A stretch of DNA of 64,000 bases from Wolfiporia cocos (lineage: Eukaryota > Basidiomycota > Agaricomycetes > Polyporales > Phaeolaceae). Below are positions 23,098-35,378 of this stretch, in pieces. The stretch's first letter is position 1. Each line of letters starts with the position of its first letter. Both the position numbers and the translations under genes were made by a program. Under the pieces are notes generated by a model. It ran no database searches. It saw only the letters and a program-made list of their open reading frames with translations, and was not told the DNA's origin. The stretch spans positions 744,001 through 808,000 of the forward strand of contig JACCLO010000001.1 of the NCBI GenBank assembly GCA_029448655.1. The letters run 5' to 3'.

Positions 23098-25029
23098 CAC
23101 GATGCCAACAGGTCGTGCAGGCAATGGTAGCGGTAGGGACTTGGTCGCAGGAAATGGGAGCACGATTCCTCCGGGAGGCCCAACGGTTGCAGGCAGACGC
23201 TCTCCAAGCCGGAGATGCAGCGTCACTCCACAGCCAGGCACCACCCCCCGTCAGGACCCCCGTCTCGGTCGCAGAAAGCAGATTCCGTCCGGTGGAAAAC
23301 TGGGTTCGATCGGTGCACATGCACTCTCCCCAGCGGACCCCACGCGGATCCCGGCCACTCCCGACTCCCCCGACTCGCGGTAACTCCCGGCAAACCAACC
23401 CTTTCCTGCCCGGATACACGCCCCCGGTACTCACAGCCCCGGCCCCCGTTCGTCCCGACAGTTTCGCCCAGGCAGCCCGTCCCACGCATGACATGTTCGG
23501 TCACCCAGTGCCAACACAGAACGCGCCCGTGAACACCTGGGGAGCCGCGCCTCTCCAGGGAACTCGTGCGTCTATGTGGAGGCCAATGAAACTGGCATCG
23601 TCACAATGGGACGCATACTCGGTGCTGCCCGAACCAAGGCCTGACCCCCGGTACAAGTCCAAAGTCAGGGAACCGGAAGCCTTCACCGGCACCGGGTTTA
23701 CGGACTGGTACATGCAGCTCCAGCTATACATCGACGACAACGCCCCCATCCTCTTCACCGACTCAAAGAAGGTGGGCGCGGCGATCTCGCTGATCCGCGG
23801 GCCCAAGGTCGACTCATGGGTAACAGCGTTCACTAGGGAACATTACCTAGGAGGACAATGGAGGGTCAGCTGGCAACGGTTCGTCTGGGAGCTGCACCAA
23901 AAGTTCGACGACCCGGACCTGGAGAAAAAGGCAGCGGTAGCGGCAGAACGGCTCACCATGACGCTTGGGAAAGGCGAGGAATACTTCCAGGAGCTAGAAC
24001 GGCTCCTGTGAGAAGCCAAATATGACCGGGAGAACCAGGTGGTCCACAGTTGGGTCACCAGGGCTATCCCTAAGGACATCTATTCCTCGGTCCACCAGGC
24101 ATTCGTTGCCGCCACCGTCAACGACAAATCGCAGCGGGGATACAACATCCAGATTCCGGAGGACTACGAATCCTGGAAACAGGCCATCCTCCGGACTGAC
24201 AATGCGATGCGTCGACTCCGGGACGAGGAAAAATTGCGGAGCACCAGGGGTACCACGGACAAGGGCAAGGAGCGCGCTAAGCCCGAACGCGCTCCCCGAC
24301 CAGAGCCAACGGCGGAAGAACGGGCAAACCTGCTCAAGAGGAAGTGCCACTCTTGCAGCAAGACGCAGGCCGAGGCACCTGGTAAAGGATGCACCAAGAC
24401 ATCCTGGCACCAGCCGAACTGGCGGCCCAAGACCACCACCACTCCCGTCGCCAGTGGATCCGGAACGCAGCGCACCCGGCAGGCTATCGCAGGGAATGAA
24501 GCTCCCACGGTCCTCAGCGAGATCCCCCAGGAGGACTTTGTCCGAATGGTGGCCGCCTGGGCCAAGGAGAACCCTGATGCCGCAAAGGAAGCCGGGTTTG
24601 CACCCACTCAGGTAAGTCCCTCCCCCTTGAATCGCTTTTCAGTATTGGAAGTAGAAGAACCAGTAAACTCCAAAAAAAGTGACTCGGCTGCCATGGAGAA
24701 CGACGAACCGGTGGATGGACTATATGGGCTAGAGACCGGGGCCCCGATATTAGAATCAGTATCTGTACCTCTCGCATCTGTAGAATCGGACATAGATGAC
24801 GACGACGGAGCTTCAACATGCTCCGACGACTCGTTTGTAACAGCCTTGGAGGCGCCTCCCACTGGAGCATGGCGGGAGGCAAAAACCGTGCTTAATTCCT
24901 CCAATGTTAATGTAACATATGTTCCGATGGATGTGGATCCGGTAGTGACACCTGATGTGGAAATGGCAGACGCATCAGGTGCCACTAAGAAATCAGAAAA
25001 GAAAGTGTGGCGTAGACGCGTCAAGAAAA

Positions 25030-25465
25030 GGACGGTCACGCTCGACATATACCTAGACCACCCGCGGGCAATCCCACCTGAGCGCAAAAGCGAAGGTGCC
25101 GCTGGGTACGACCTCTACTCTGCGGAGGAGGTCGTCATTCCTAATGGGAAGCGTATCACCATAGACACTGGCATCAAAATCAGGATGCCAGCCGATGTAT
25201 ACGGACGTATCGCTCCACGATCCGGACTCGCCCTCAAGGGAGTCGACGTGGAGGGCGGTGTAGTAGACGAAGACTACACCGGCCGGGTAAAAGTCATACT
25301 GAATAATCAGACTGGAGCAGATTATCAGGTCGAGTATGGGGACAGAATCGCCCAGTTCATACTCAAATGCAACATGACACCCAACACCAAGATCGTCAAG
25401 ACGATCCGCGAAACCACGCGAGGAACACAGGGTTTCGGTTCAACTGGTGAGAAACTCAGGGGAAG
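25030..25465 (+). other. dUTPase domain within element F polyprotein
   Basis: All five trimeric dUTPase motifs are present in order: [40 protein letters not shown] and [10 protein letters not shown]. Such enzymes convert dUTP to dUMP and PPi, limiting uracil incorporation during reverse transcription. The domain lies between gag and the protease, fused in frame without a stop, as in betaretroviruses (NC-dUTPase-protease order). The intact motifs suggest it was active when the element inserted. Confidence 0.92.
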
Positions 25466-26361
25466 TGTAGTGGTCATCCAGACGGGAAAATGGGGAAAGC
25501 AGATCGAAGTACCGATCACTCTCCACCGCCCCAACGGACGTGCCCTCTTCACAAAGGCTCTCATCGATTCCGGTTCCACTGGATCGGTGATCAGCAAGTC
25601 CTACGTGGAGGAACACCGACTCAAGCAGATCCCATTGGACCGCCCTATCAAGCTGTTCAACGCGGACGGATCAACCAACAGCATGGGGCTCATGACACAC
25701 TATGTCGAGCTCCAAATGCAGATCGACAGGCACTTGGAAACCCGCAAGTTCCACGTTACGGAACTCAGCTCTGCGGACATCTTCCTAGGCTTCGACTGGC
25801 TCGAAGATCACAACCCTTCCATCGACTGGAAGAAGCGACGGATCACGTTCTCTTGTGACTGCGAACACGAGCAGATCGAGGACGGTGATCACATTTATTA
25901 CATTTTCGCTGACGCATGGATCCGAAACAGGGACGAGTGCAGAGCGGACATTGCCGAACGAGTCCGCGCCACGAAGGCAACCGAAATCGCCATCGCGACT
26001 GGCAAGACCACGGAAGCCAAGACGTTCGAGGAGGTCGTACCCGGGTACTTGCACAAATTCAAAGACGTGTTCGAGGAAAAGGAATTCGACACACTCCCGG
26101 AACGGCGACCGTGGGATCACGCCATCGAGCTCCTCTCCAATTCGGAACCATACGCGGGCAAGATTTACGCCCTTTCACCTAGAGAACAAGAAGCTTTGGA
26201 CGACTTCCTAGAAGAGCAACTGCGCACGGGCCGCATCCGCCCATCGAAGTCACCATGGGGGGCACCCTTCTTCTTTGTCAAAAATAAGGATGGGAAACTA
26301 CATCCTATCCAGGACTATCGAAAGTTGAACCAGATGACCAAAAAGAACAAGTACCCGCTCC

Positions 26362-27281
26362 TATCACAAGACGCGCTGCGGACCCAATGCAACGTGCTTA
26401 TGAGTGGCATAATAGCCACTCCCCCAAAAGGGCTACAATAACAGCTCATGCTGCTATCGAGGGTCCAGCTATATCTGCAGTTCATATTCCCACGCTCGGC
26501 GCCTATTAGACACTCTATGGTGTAGGCCATGTATGCCGGCGCCACGTACGGGTAATGTACCCTAGTTATTGCTCCGTAACGTCTATGATATTATGCTTTC
26601 GCATTATCTGTGACATTACCCCCACTTCAAGGATTAACCGTCTCTGGTTAAGGAGATAACTTAGGCTGCATCAAGCCGCCCCCGGTACTAAGTATCACTT
26701 CTACTATGCTTTGTCATTGTGCCTGGTGAAGGGTACCCCCAATCCCTTATACCATTTCGCTTATGACGTGTGTGCCAACCTCTTGAAGGCCCGACTTACA
26801 CCCTGGATTTTGGGTGCGGGTTAAGGCTATTTAATAGTAGTTTTTACCACGCAAGCTTTGACCAATCTTATCCCCTGATACCTTACGGTTATAGAGGGGC
26901 CCCATGATACAGGGGGTCACGTGGTGGGTACTTTTCCCTCAGCCGCCAGTGGTTCGGAAGCGCCCCAGGCAGTGGAAATATTTGCCACCACCCAGGTTCG
27001 AACCAGCGACCGGGTGAGCTGTTATTATATCACAAGACGCGCTGCGGACCCAATGCAACGTGCTTATGAGTGGCATAATAGCCACTCCCCCAAAAGGGCT
27101 ACAATAACAGCTCATGCTGCTATCGAGGGTCCAGCTATATCTGCAGTTCATATTCCCACGCTCGGCGCCTATTAGACACTCTATGGTGTAGGCCATGTAT
27201 GCCGGCGCCACGTACGGGTAATGTACCCTAGTTATTGCTCCGTAACGTCTATGATATTATGCTTTCGCATTATCTGTGACA
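26362..27281 (+). mobile_element. TRIM-G: 920-bp non-autonomous LTR element inside RT of element F
   Basis: LTRs 26362-26615 and 27028-27281, 254 bp each, are identical by eye. They start TATCACAAG and end TCTGTGACA. The target duplication GCTCC lies at 26357-26361 and 27282-27286. The 412-bp interior starts TTACCCCC, then a hairpin, and has no coding capacity. It disrupts RT between the KNKYPL and PLI positions. Identical LTRs make it one of the youngest events in the window. Confidence 0.95.
26616..26651 (+). other. TRIM-G primer-binding site and adjacent hairpin
   Basis: TTACCCCC, followed by a perfect stem TTAACC (26634-26639) and GGTTAA (26646-26651) closing GTCTCT. Layout and loop match element E (2947-2982), while the stem sequence differs. 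Confidence 0.55.
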
Positions 27282-30268
27282 GCTCCCGCTCATCACGGAG
27301 CTGCTCAACAAGCTTAAACATGCTAAGTACTTTTCCAAATTGGACATTCGTTGGGGATACACCAACGTCCGAATCAAGGAAGGCGACGAAGAGAAAGCCG
27401 CCTTCATCACTAATAGAGGGCTCTACAAGCCATTAGTGATGTTCTTCGGAATGTGCAACGCACCGGGCACGTTCCAGACCTTGATGAACGACATATTTAG
27501 AGACCTAGTCCTCACGGGGATGGTCATTGTATATTTAGACGACATCCTTATTTTCACGGAGAACCAGAAAGAACATAGAGAGATCCTGCGCAAGGTTCTT
27601 TTGGTTCTCCGTCAAAATAAGCTAACCTGTAAACCAGAGAAGTGCGAGTTCGAGAAATCCGAAGTAGAGTACTTAGGGCACATAATCTCTCACGGGGAAA
27701 TCTGTATGGATCCCGCGAAGGTCGCTGCAGTAGCCGAATGGCCAGCACCTCGGAACAAGAAAGAAGTGCAATCCTACATCGGATTTGCCAACTTCTACCA
27801 GAGATTCATACCCAAGTTCTCAACGGTAGCACGCCCCCTTATCAATCTAACCAAAGATGGAGAATGGCAATGGGGCGTGACAGAACAGGAATGCTTTGAC
27901 AAGTTAAAAAACATCTTCGTCACAGCACCTGTACTAGGGATACCAAACGATGACGATCCGTTCCGCATCGAGGCAGACTCTTCGGACTTTGCAACCGGAG
28001 CCTGCCTCATGCAGAACCAGGACGGCATCTGGAAACCCATAGCGTACCATTCAAAAACGCTACTACTGGCAGAACGAAACTACGAGATTTATTATTGCGA
28101 ATTACTGGCCATAATGCGCGCCCTAGATGAATGGCGGCATTTTGTAATGGGTGCAAAACACCCTGTAGAAGTATTAACGGACCATAAGAATCTAGAATAC
28201 TTTAAAACTCCACAGAAGATTAATCCACGACAAGCCCGGTGAATGACGGAACTTGCCGAGTATGACCTACAACTCGTGCACATCCCCGGGAAGACCAATG
28301 GAAGGGCAGACGGCCTATCCCGAAGAGGCGATCACGACGACAACAAGAATCACCTCGAAGGACAGATCGTCTTGAAGGAACACCTCTTCACCAAAGACAG
28401 CGCAGAAAGGCTAAGATCCTCTTTCTACACCTTACCTCACGGGATAACCAACGAGGAGGTTAGAGAGAGAGTCAAAGCGGAAGCCGCTCTCTACGACAAG
28501 GAGGTAGTAGAAGGATCAGTGGAAACGGCCGAGGACGGCCTACGCTACAGGAGGGGGAAGTTGATCATTCCGAGAGACGAGGAATTAATCGGAAAAATCA
28601 TTTCTTCATTCCACGACACGATCTCGGCAGGGCACCCCGGCACAGAAAACACGTACACCGCCATTCACCGATCGTACTGGTGGCGAAAGATGCGAAACGA
28701 CATCCGCCAGTACGTCAAGGCATGTATCAAGTGCCAAAGAGCCAAGCCAGACCGCTCAAAGAGAGCCGCACCACTGAACCCGAATCCAACACCCGCACAC
28801 AACTGGGAGAACATTTCCGTTGACATGATCACGGGACTCCCAGTATCCAAGGGTCGGGACGCTATTATTGTAGTTGTAGATATGAAATCCAAAGACTATA
28901 TCGCAGTCCCAACCACAACCAGGCTTACCGCCGAAGGTTGGGCCAACATATTTGTAGATAAAGTATACGCACAGCATGGACTACCAAAGAAAGTATTTAG
29001 CGACAGAGGACCACAATTTGTATCGGACTTCATCAAAGATGTATACCGTAGATTAGGCATCGAGGGAAACCCCAGTACCGCGTTCCACCCACAAACAGAC
29101 GGGCAAACGGAACGAATGAACCAGGAACTGGAGGTGTACCTACGATTATTTATTAACGACACCCATACCAACTGGCCGGACCTACTCCCGCTAGCAGCAT
29201 TTGCGTACAAGTGTCATGTACATAGTAGCACGGGCTACAGCCCCTTTTACCTCACTCACGGATACCACCCATTTACAGGCGTGGAGGCACCAGAGCTGGA
29301 AGAGGGGGTGGGAGCAGCCAAGGACTGGGTCGAACACATGCACGAGGTCAGCCAAACCGCTTCGAAGAATCTCGAGAAAGCCAAACTTCGTATGAAAGAA
29401 TACTACGACCGGAAACGAACCAATCCCCATGAGTACAACAAGGGAGACATGGTTTGGGTCGATGGGCGAAACATTAACATGGGAAACCCTACGAAGAAAC
29501 TCGATTCAAAGCGGTACGGCCCGTACAAGGTCACCAAGAAAGTCGGACATGGAGCATACGAACTGGACTTGCCCGCAGACATGCAAGGTATATACCCTGT
29601 ATTCAACGAAGTCCTACTGCTACCGTATCATGCTCCGGCTTTCCCCAATCAGAACCATAACGAACGGACGGAAAGCAATGACGCTCGCAGGCCTCTCAGG
29701 ATCCTCGCATCCAGGGAAGACCGAGGGCGAGTCGAGCTGGAAGTCGAATGGTCTGATGGGACTGCGACATGGGAAAGGAAACGCGGATTGACTCCCTGGC
29801 AGGATTTAGTAACCAAGTACTTCGAAGAAAGACCAACCGCTCCAGGACACCAGTGGAAAAACAGACATACTGAGTGGGACCCGGAGTGGGAAGACTTCGA
29901 GAAGAAATCCATAGCCATGGGACTCAGGCAAAACCCGAACGAATTCATCATCCACGACGACGTAGACATCGAATTACTGAAGGATGCGAAAATTCCCTTC
30001 TACATTTACCCGAAACAACTCGTCGCCAGAAACTTCTGGTTTTGCAATCCCAAGACTCGTGTAATACAATATGGAATACAAGTGGGACAATGCATAGAAT
30101 CCACAATACCCAACAACCCGGGCTGGATCTATCCCGTACAGTATACCATACAGATGGCAAACCCACACATCTGTCAGAAACACGAACATGACCACCCATG
30201 TCACATTGACCAAAACTTCTGCAAAGTAATTGCTGGGCGCGGGGACACGCAGCTAGAAGAGGGGGTAC

Positions 30269-30652
30269 TGTCACAAGCCGATTTCTTTCGCCTAGCCAGT
30301 GACTAGAAGCCTGAACCCTTATCTTATCTAATCTTATCTAAGCGCGCGCCTAAGCAGTCACGTGCAAGACCCCGAACACCCTATCACGTGTTACCAGCCC
30401 CCCGGACACTCTGTGCCGTGTACCTACACCCATTATAGGGTTTACCATAGTATCGGACTCTCAGCTTACATAATAACTGTACAGTAGCCAAACAGTGTAC
30501 AAACAGTAGAATAGCATATATACTGGCCAACGAGCAGGGTAGCACCCCAGACTCGTCTTGGCCTTATATGCCTTGAGTAGCCTCAGACTAGGATTGCGCT
30601 GAAACGCGAGTAACAATCCCCTGAGTAGTTGCTTGAAGTGTTGCTTGTGTCA
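30269..30652 (+). repeat. Element F 3' LTR (384 bp)
   Basis: TGTCACAAGCC..GCTTGTGTCA, followed by the target duplication GAGCA at 30653-30657. It differs from the 5' LTR by a 10-bp tandem duplication near 30325 and a few transitions. The polyprotein frame ends at 30306, about 38 bp inside this LTR. Confidence 0.93.
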
Positions 30653-30657
30653 GAGCA

Positions 30658-31404
30658 ATTAGCATATCTACATGTATATGAATTGAATTGAATCAATTTA
30701 TAGTACTGTTACAGCTCACCTGTGGATTTGGACAAGGGTTGGCTTGTCCAGGCAGCCCCTGACATTCTACTCCATCTCCTCAAGGTCAGTGGTCTTTGAC
30801 ATTAGCTTTGTCCATTGCTTCAACAATGGTATATTCGGCAGCACAACCCATAGTTGTCTCTGTCACTGGTGCAGCCATGGAACCTGGAACTACTTCGGCA
30901 CTGTCATGGAGCTGCATGCCGTTTTGCACCTCAAGCAGGTGAGATCTAGCTTTCAATAGAGTTTTACGTGTGTGTTTGCTTTGTGGATTGCTTCCCTATG
31001 CCGTTGCTGTGTATATGATTTGGCGACCATAGCCCACAACACATATATCATGTGAGCAAGAACTATTGGTAGATCACGCCACGTGGTAGATCACACCACG
31101 TGTATGGCAACTCAACGAGTGACCGGATCACGTGTGTATTATGTAAGCTGCCAAATATCCTTACTCGATTTGTGCAGAAAAACATATTGGAGCCAAAAGG
31201 TTTCGGTGCTTATAACTCAACAGCTAGGACAACTCTCACAAAACGGCTCAATAGCATTGATAGCGAACATGTACATGAACATTTCCTATTGACTATCTAT
31301 CCGAAAATCGTATCTGCATTACCACAATTAGCTACGTCGTTAGTGGTAGTGCGCAGCTTACGTAAAGGTGCCCGTTGCTGACGACCGCTATCTTAACCCT
31401 AAAT
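30658..31404. other. No supported gene
   Basis: Spacer between element F and the inverted duplication. Frames of up to 93 codons (31100-31381) show no known motif. A short tandem duplication (GGTAGATCACRCCACGT twice, 31067-31101) is present. Confidence 0.5.
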
Positions 31405-31879
31405 TTACTAGATTGCTACAGCTCGTACTACGGTTTGCTGTAACCAAGTTACTGCCCTGCATCAAGATTCAATGACAAGTCGCTGTCATATCATTTGAAT
31501 ACATTGTCTACGCAATGTATTAGAGAGTAAGTCTACTAGTCTAGCAGCTCGTCGTTGTCTACATGAATAGCCCAGATGACGACCGGCAGCCGGGGAAGAG
31601 GATCATGACTTCAATGTCTCTCACCTTTCCACGTCATGGAGCAAGGCAAGGTGGTTATGCACTATACCTTGCATGGCAGCTCGCTATGTTGCTCATGCTA
31701 CTATAAATGGGAGCGTGGCCTGGATGCCGAACGTGCCATCTGAGTGGGAAAATCTTGCTGACGTTGAATTCGTTCTCAGTCGGAAAACATATGTGACAGA
31801 GCGAGCTGAGACCAGCTTGTTACAATCATTCGATGGAGCTACAACAGATCGTACAGATGCATTGAAATGTTTCCTTTCT

Positions 31880-34800
31880 TCACCATTCGGCAAGCGATGC
31901 TGACAACGCATCCCAGCTCGACTCCACGATTGGCTTCATTGTCTGCCAATTTGCTGGAAGATCAGCGGATGTGTGCAGCAGTAGCTTCAACGTCTGCGTC
32001 TTGGTCGTCATATCTGACCAGCTCTGGCTCAACCCGCTCGTCATGCGGCCAACCTGCTCAGAGATCGCTTGGACAGATTGGACGTCACTACGTATTTGGC
32101 GAATCGAGTTGATCTGTCGCTTGAGCGATGCGATCTCAGAGGTCGTGTTAGTAATCGAGTCGACAATGAGATAGATTATCTGGCCTAAAGGAAGCCGGAA
32201 ACTTCAGCGATATTACGTCAGTTCTAAGACAGACGACAACATACCAACTCCTGGGAGGTACTGCGATTATGTCATTAGCAAGATATCATCGCACTGAGAG
32301 CTTACTTACGGCGAGCCAACTCCACTTTTCGTATTCACGTTGCAAATCCGCAAGAGACGCCTCCTTCGCAGACAGCTGCATCTCAAGCTCGCCAACGTGG
32401 GCCGTTATCTGCACATGCGGTGGTCACGTCTTGTGATGTATGTCGCAAAGGCTGAACGTACTCTGTTATATGCGTTCTGTGAGGCATTTCGGAAGTTTAT
32501 GAAGTCGGTCTCTGCAGCCTTCTGGAGAGTATTCCCTTGGTCGACTTTCGTCTCCCTGTCGCGCAGCCACTCCTGCAGCTTGTCGGTAGTCAGATCGCTG
32601 TCGAGTGTTTTCTTCTCGTCGATCGCAAAGTCGTTGAAGAAGTTGATCGCCGTGGAGAGTGAAGGTATGAGAGTATTGTTGATAGTCCGGGCCAGAGCAT
32701 ATGCATCCTGTGAGGAGTCCGTATAGAGACCCCTGAGGTATGGTGAGCAGAGATTGTACGCGGATGAGCCCTCACACATACTTCAAAGCATCGCCAACTC
32801 CATTATAAGTCGAAGCAGCGCTACGCAACTTGCCACGATTCAGGCCTCCAAGATCAAATTTGGGAGCCGAGAGAGCGTTCAGGATCTCATCTGAATTCTG
32901 GGCGCTCGCGAGGGCTTTAAACTTTGTGACACGGTCAGCTGGGGTGCTCGGTGATATGAGAGCCTGGATTTGAGGCTCTGCCGCGATCTTCTGAGAGAAG
33001 GAAGAGACGAACGGAGCTAAGAGCTTCGTAGCGGCTGACGGTGCGCGGCCGGTCTTGAGATACGTCATGCACACTTCACTGAGGGACTTCCACGTTCCGA
33101 CGATGACTTGAATCATGTCTTGAGTGAGGCTGCCAGGGTTTGCGTCCCTGAAGGGAGGATAACGTAGTCAGGTGGGGTAGTCAAACGATCATATTAATCT
33201 CACCAAATTTTGCGTGCTGCCTCCAAGTCATCGGACGTATCTCCCCATATGTACCTCATCCGATCAACAAGGACAGCTACCTGATTAAACAATGGAACTA
33301 CAAGCGCTAGCTGGTTGCGCGTATTGCTTGACGTCTGGATGACCTGTTTGAGATTGCTGATCACTCTACATACACCAGATATAAGTCATTAACAGCCATC
33401 AACGACGATGCCACTCACTTTGACAGCTCGCCTGCATTGACAAATTCGCTAATCGAATTGGTGAATGTATCATGTGCTTTCATTCCAAGGTCAAGAGCCA
33501 ATGATCCCTCTCCGGCCGCCAGCGCTGCTAGCGCCGCACCGGTGTACGCAGCACTAAGAATTTCCATGATGAGAGAACTCGCTTTCGCAGCATCGTACGC
33601 CTGTTGCGCTGCGTCGAGCTCTGTCTGCGCCGTCTTCAGGGACTTATCGATCTGTCATAGATTTTCAGCTTGGGCTATTTATTGGTGTGGCGGATGTGAC
33701 CTACTGCGCTGATGTTGGTAGAGACGAGTGTGCTACAGTCCTTCAAATCTGCGAGCAGAGCATCCGTAGTATCAGCTATTTGGATCCCTGTTTGCTTATA
33801 TATCTGTAGACAGGAAGGCATATGTAAGGGTTTCTAGTGATATTAGAAGGCGTTGTCACCTCCAATAGACCCATATTCGTCTTCACGAAGTCATCAAAGC
33901 TCAGGCCGTCTTTTACACCGATCGCGGGTATAATGGTCTATGGCAACCTCACTGAGATCAAACAATCGGAGATTAGAAGGTAAGGACATACCTCCTGAAG
34001 GATCGAGTACGCATACAGCTGCCTTACCACGTCCGCTGTCTTGAGCTGTACAGAAGAGTACTTGGACTGACACGTAATGATTGTTTGAGCAACAGATGTC
34101 TGATCATCCGCTGCTTTGAGTGCACTGCAGCATGATCATCAGCCTCGGTCTAGTTCGCCTGAATATCAGCGAGGACACACTCGGTAAAGGGCAATGTCAG
34201 CAGATTCGTCAAGCTGGCAGACACCTGACGATCGGTCGTCGCCAATGTAGGTAATAGCTCTGACGCATAAGACGGAGGGCTGAGCTTCGAAGATAGTTCA
34301 TCGGTAGGAGACGTCCTGGTTGCAGAGACAGGTGAAGTCAACAGCGATACCGTGGGACCAACTGTAGCATCCCCTGAGGCCACAAGTTGTATGAAACGGT
34401 CGGCTGCCTTCTGTGCACCCGCCCACGCCGAGATGCATTGTTCCATCGAGATGGCAGGCGTAACTGGATCGGTGTCGTCAATGCGTGTCATCGTGGCAGC
34501 TTGTTCGCCGGAGGCGGTAACGCATGCGAGGGCGTATGGCTTGAATAATGCAGAAACCGTGGCAATCTGGTCATGGTATGATTGAAGCGGTTTGACCAGG
34601 GTTGTATCAATGGCCGACACGATACTGTCCTTCAGATGCGGGTGAATGGTCATCTGCAAAGGCGAGAGAACCTTGGAGAGTGGTTCAGTCACCACGTTGA
34701 GAGAGAGAGAGAGCATGCCGGCGACTATCGCCTGACCCTTGATGCCTTGCTGAACGTTCGTGATTGTCGAGAGGATTGGGAAGAGATTGTCGAACAATGA

Positions 34801-35378
34801 GTCCTGAAACGATGCGGGCTGGTTCAAAGAGGTCGCTGACTTGATCTCATCACGCAGCTTCTCGAGTTGCAGGGTCGTGGGGTCAAGCTTGGTCTCGAGG
34901 TACGAAATGAAGACAGACTCGTATTGCTGACGAGTCAAAGTGAGTAATGATGCGATGCATAGAAGTCCGAATCTGACCTTCTTCTGGGCAGCGAGTTGCG
35001 TCACATCGATGCGATTCCATGTCGTCAGGATAGGTCTCAGAGTGCTGACGACTTGGGTCTTATCGGTGAGAACGGGCAGCGTGGCTTGTATCAAGGCAGC
35101 GTAGGACGAGATGTCCCGTACGGCGGGCAGGTCATTGACGGCGGAGTGAATGACGACGTCTCGTGCACCAAAGGTTCCCGCTGTAGAACGTAATTGTCAA
35201 TAATATGCTGGGGTGAGTATTAATAATACACACGAGCGACGGTGGATAGCCCAGGGAGGGGAATCAACTGATAGGCCTTGTTGCATGCTTGAACCGCTTC
35301 TTCGTACGATTTGTACAGATCGAGCAAAGCTGGCTCGATCCTGCCCGGAACAAAGGGCGAATAATCGAAGGTAGTCAT
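31880..35378 (-). CDS. Gene B: large helical protein, candidate partner of gene A (multi-exon)
   Basis: ATG at 35378 (MTTFDYSPFVPG..) and stop TGA at 31880-31882. About 12 exons with short GT..AG introns, exon for exon as in B' (44657-48150), giving about 950 residues. The largest exon covers most of 34150-35180. No signal peptide is visible. Predicted helices alternate with an Ala-rich hydrophobic block (EILSAAYTGAALAALAAGEG) near residue 510, and the C-terminus has heptad-like helices ending DALSASLAEW. I do not recognise a named family. Helical bundle plus one short membrane-like block, and strict pairing with gene A, suggest a second component of a pore-forming or membrane-acting pair. 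That is inference. No frameshift or internal stop was found in the exons I followed. Confidence 0.7.

Larger units (their letters stand above)
23115..30306 (+). pseudogene. Element F gag-dUTPase-pol polyprotein, interrupted
   Basis: One long frame is broken four ways: an upstream LTR insertion, a TGA at 24009-24011, TRIM-G at 26362-27281 and a TGA at 28240-28242. Gag capsid lies at about 23650-24230. A Cys/His stretch (24345-24420, CHSCSK..GC) replaces a canonical CCHC knuckle. dUTPase lies at 25030-25465. The protease carries DSGSTGSV (25565-25590). RT begins [15 protein letters not shown] (26251-26300) and resumes after TRIM-G with YLDD (27532-27543). RNase H lies near 27960-28190. Integrase has an HHCC motif (28615-28740) and catalytic SDRGPQF and PQTDGQTERMN. 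A chromodomain-like segment ends in TWE (29690-29830), followed by about 155 further residues. Removing TRIM-G plus one TSD (925 bp) restores the reading frame exactly. Confidence 0.93.
20826..30652 (+). mobile_element. Ty3/Gypsy element F encoding a dUTPase, with two nested insertions
   Basis: LTRs 20826-21199 and 30269-30652 are nearly identical; the right one has an extra 10-bp TCTTATCTAA repeat and a few substitutions. GAGCA flanks the whole element at 20821-20825 and 30653-30657. A purine tract (GAAGAGGGGG) precedes the right LTR. The domain order gag, dUTPase, protease, RT, RNase H, integrase and chromodomain-like tail marks a Ty3/Gypsy (chromovirus-type) element. Without the nested solo E LTR and TRIM-G it would be about 7.8 kb. 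It is now defective. Confidence 0.95.
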
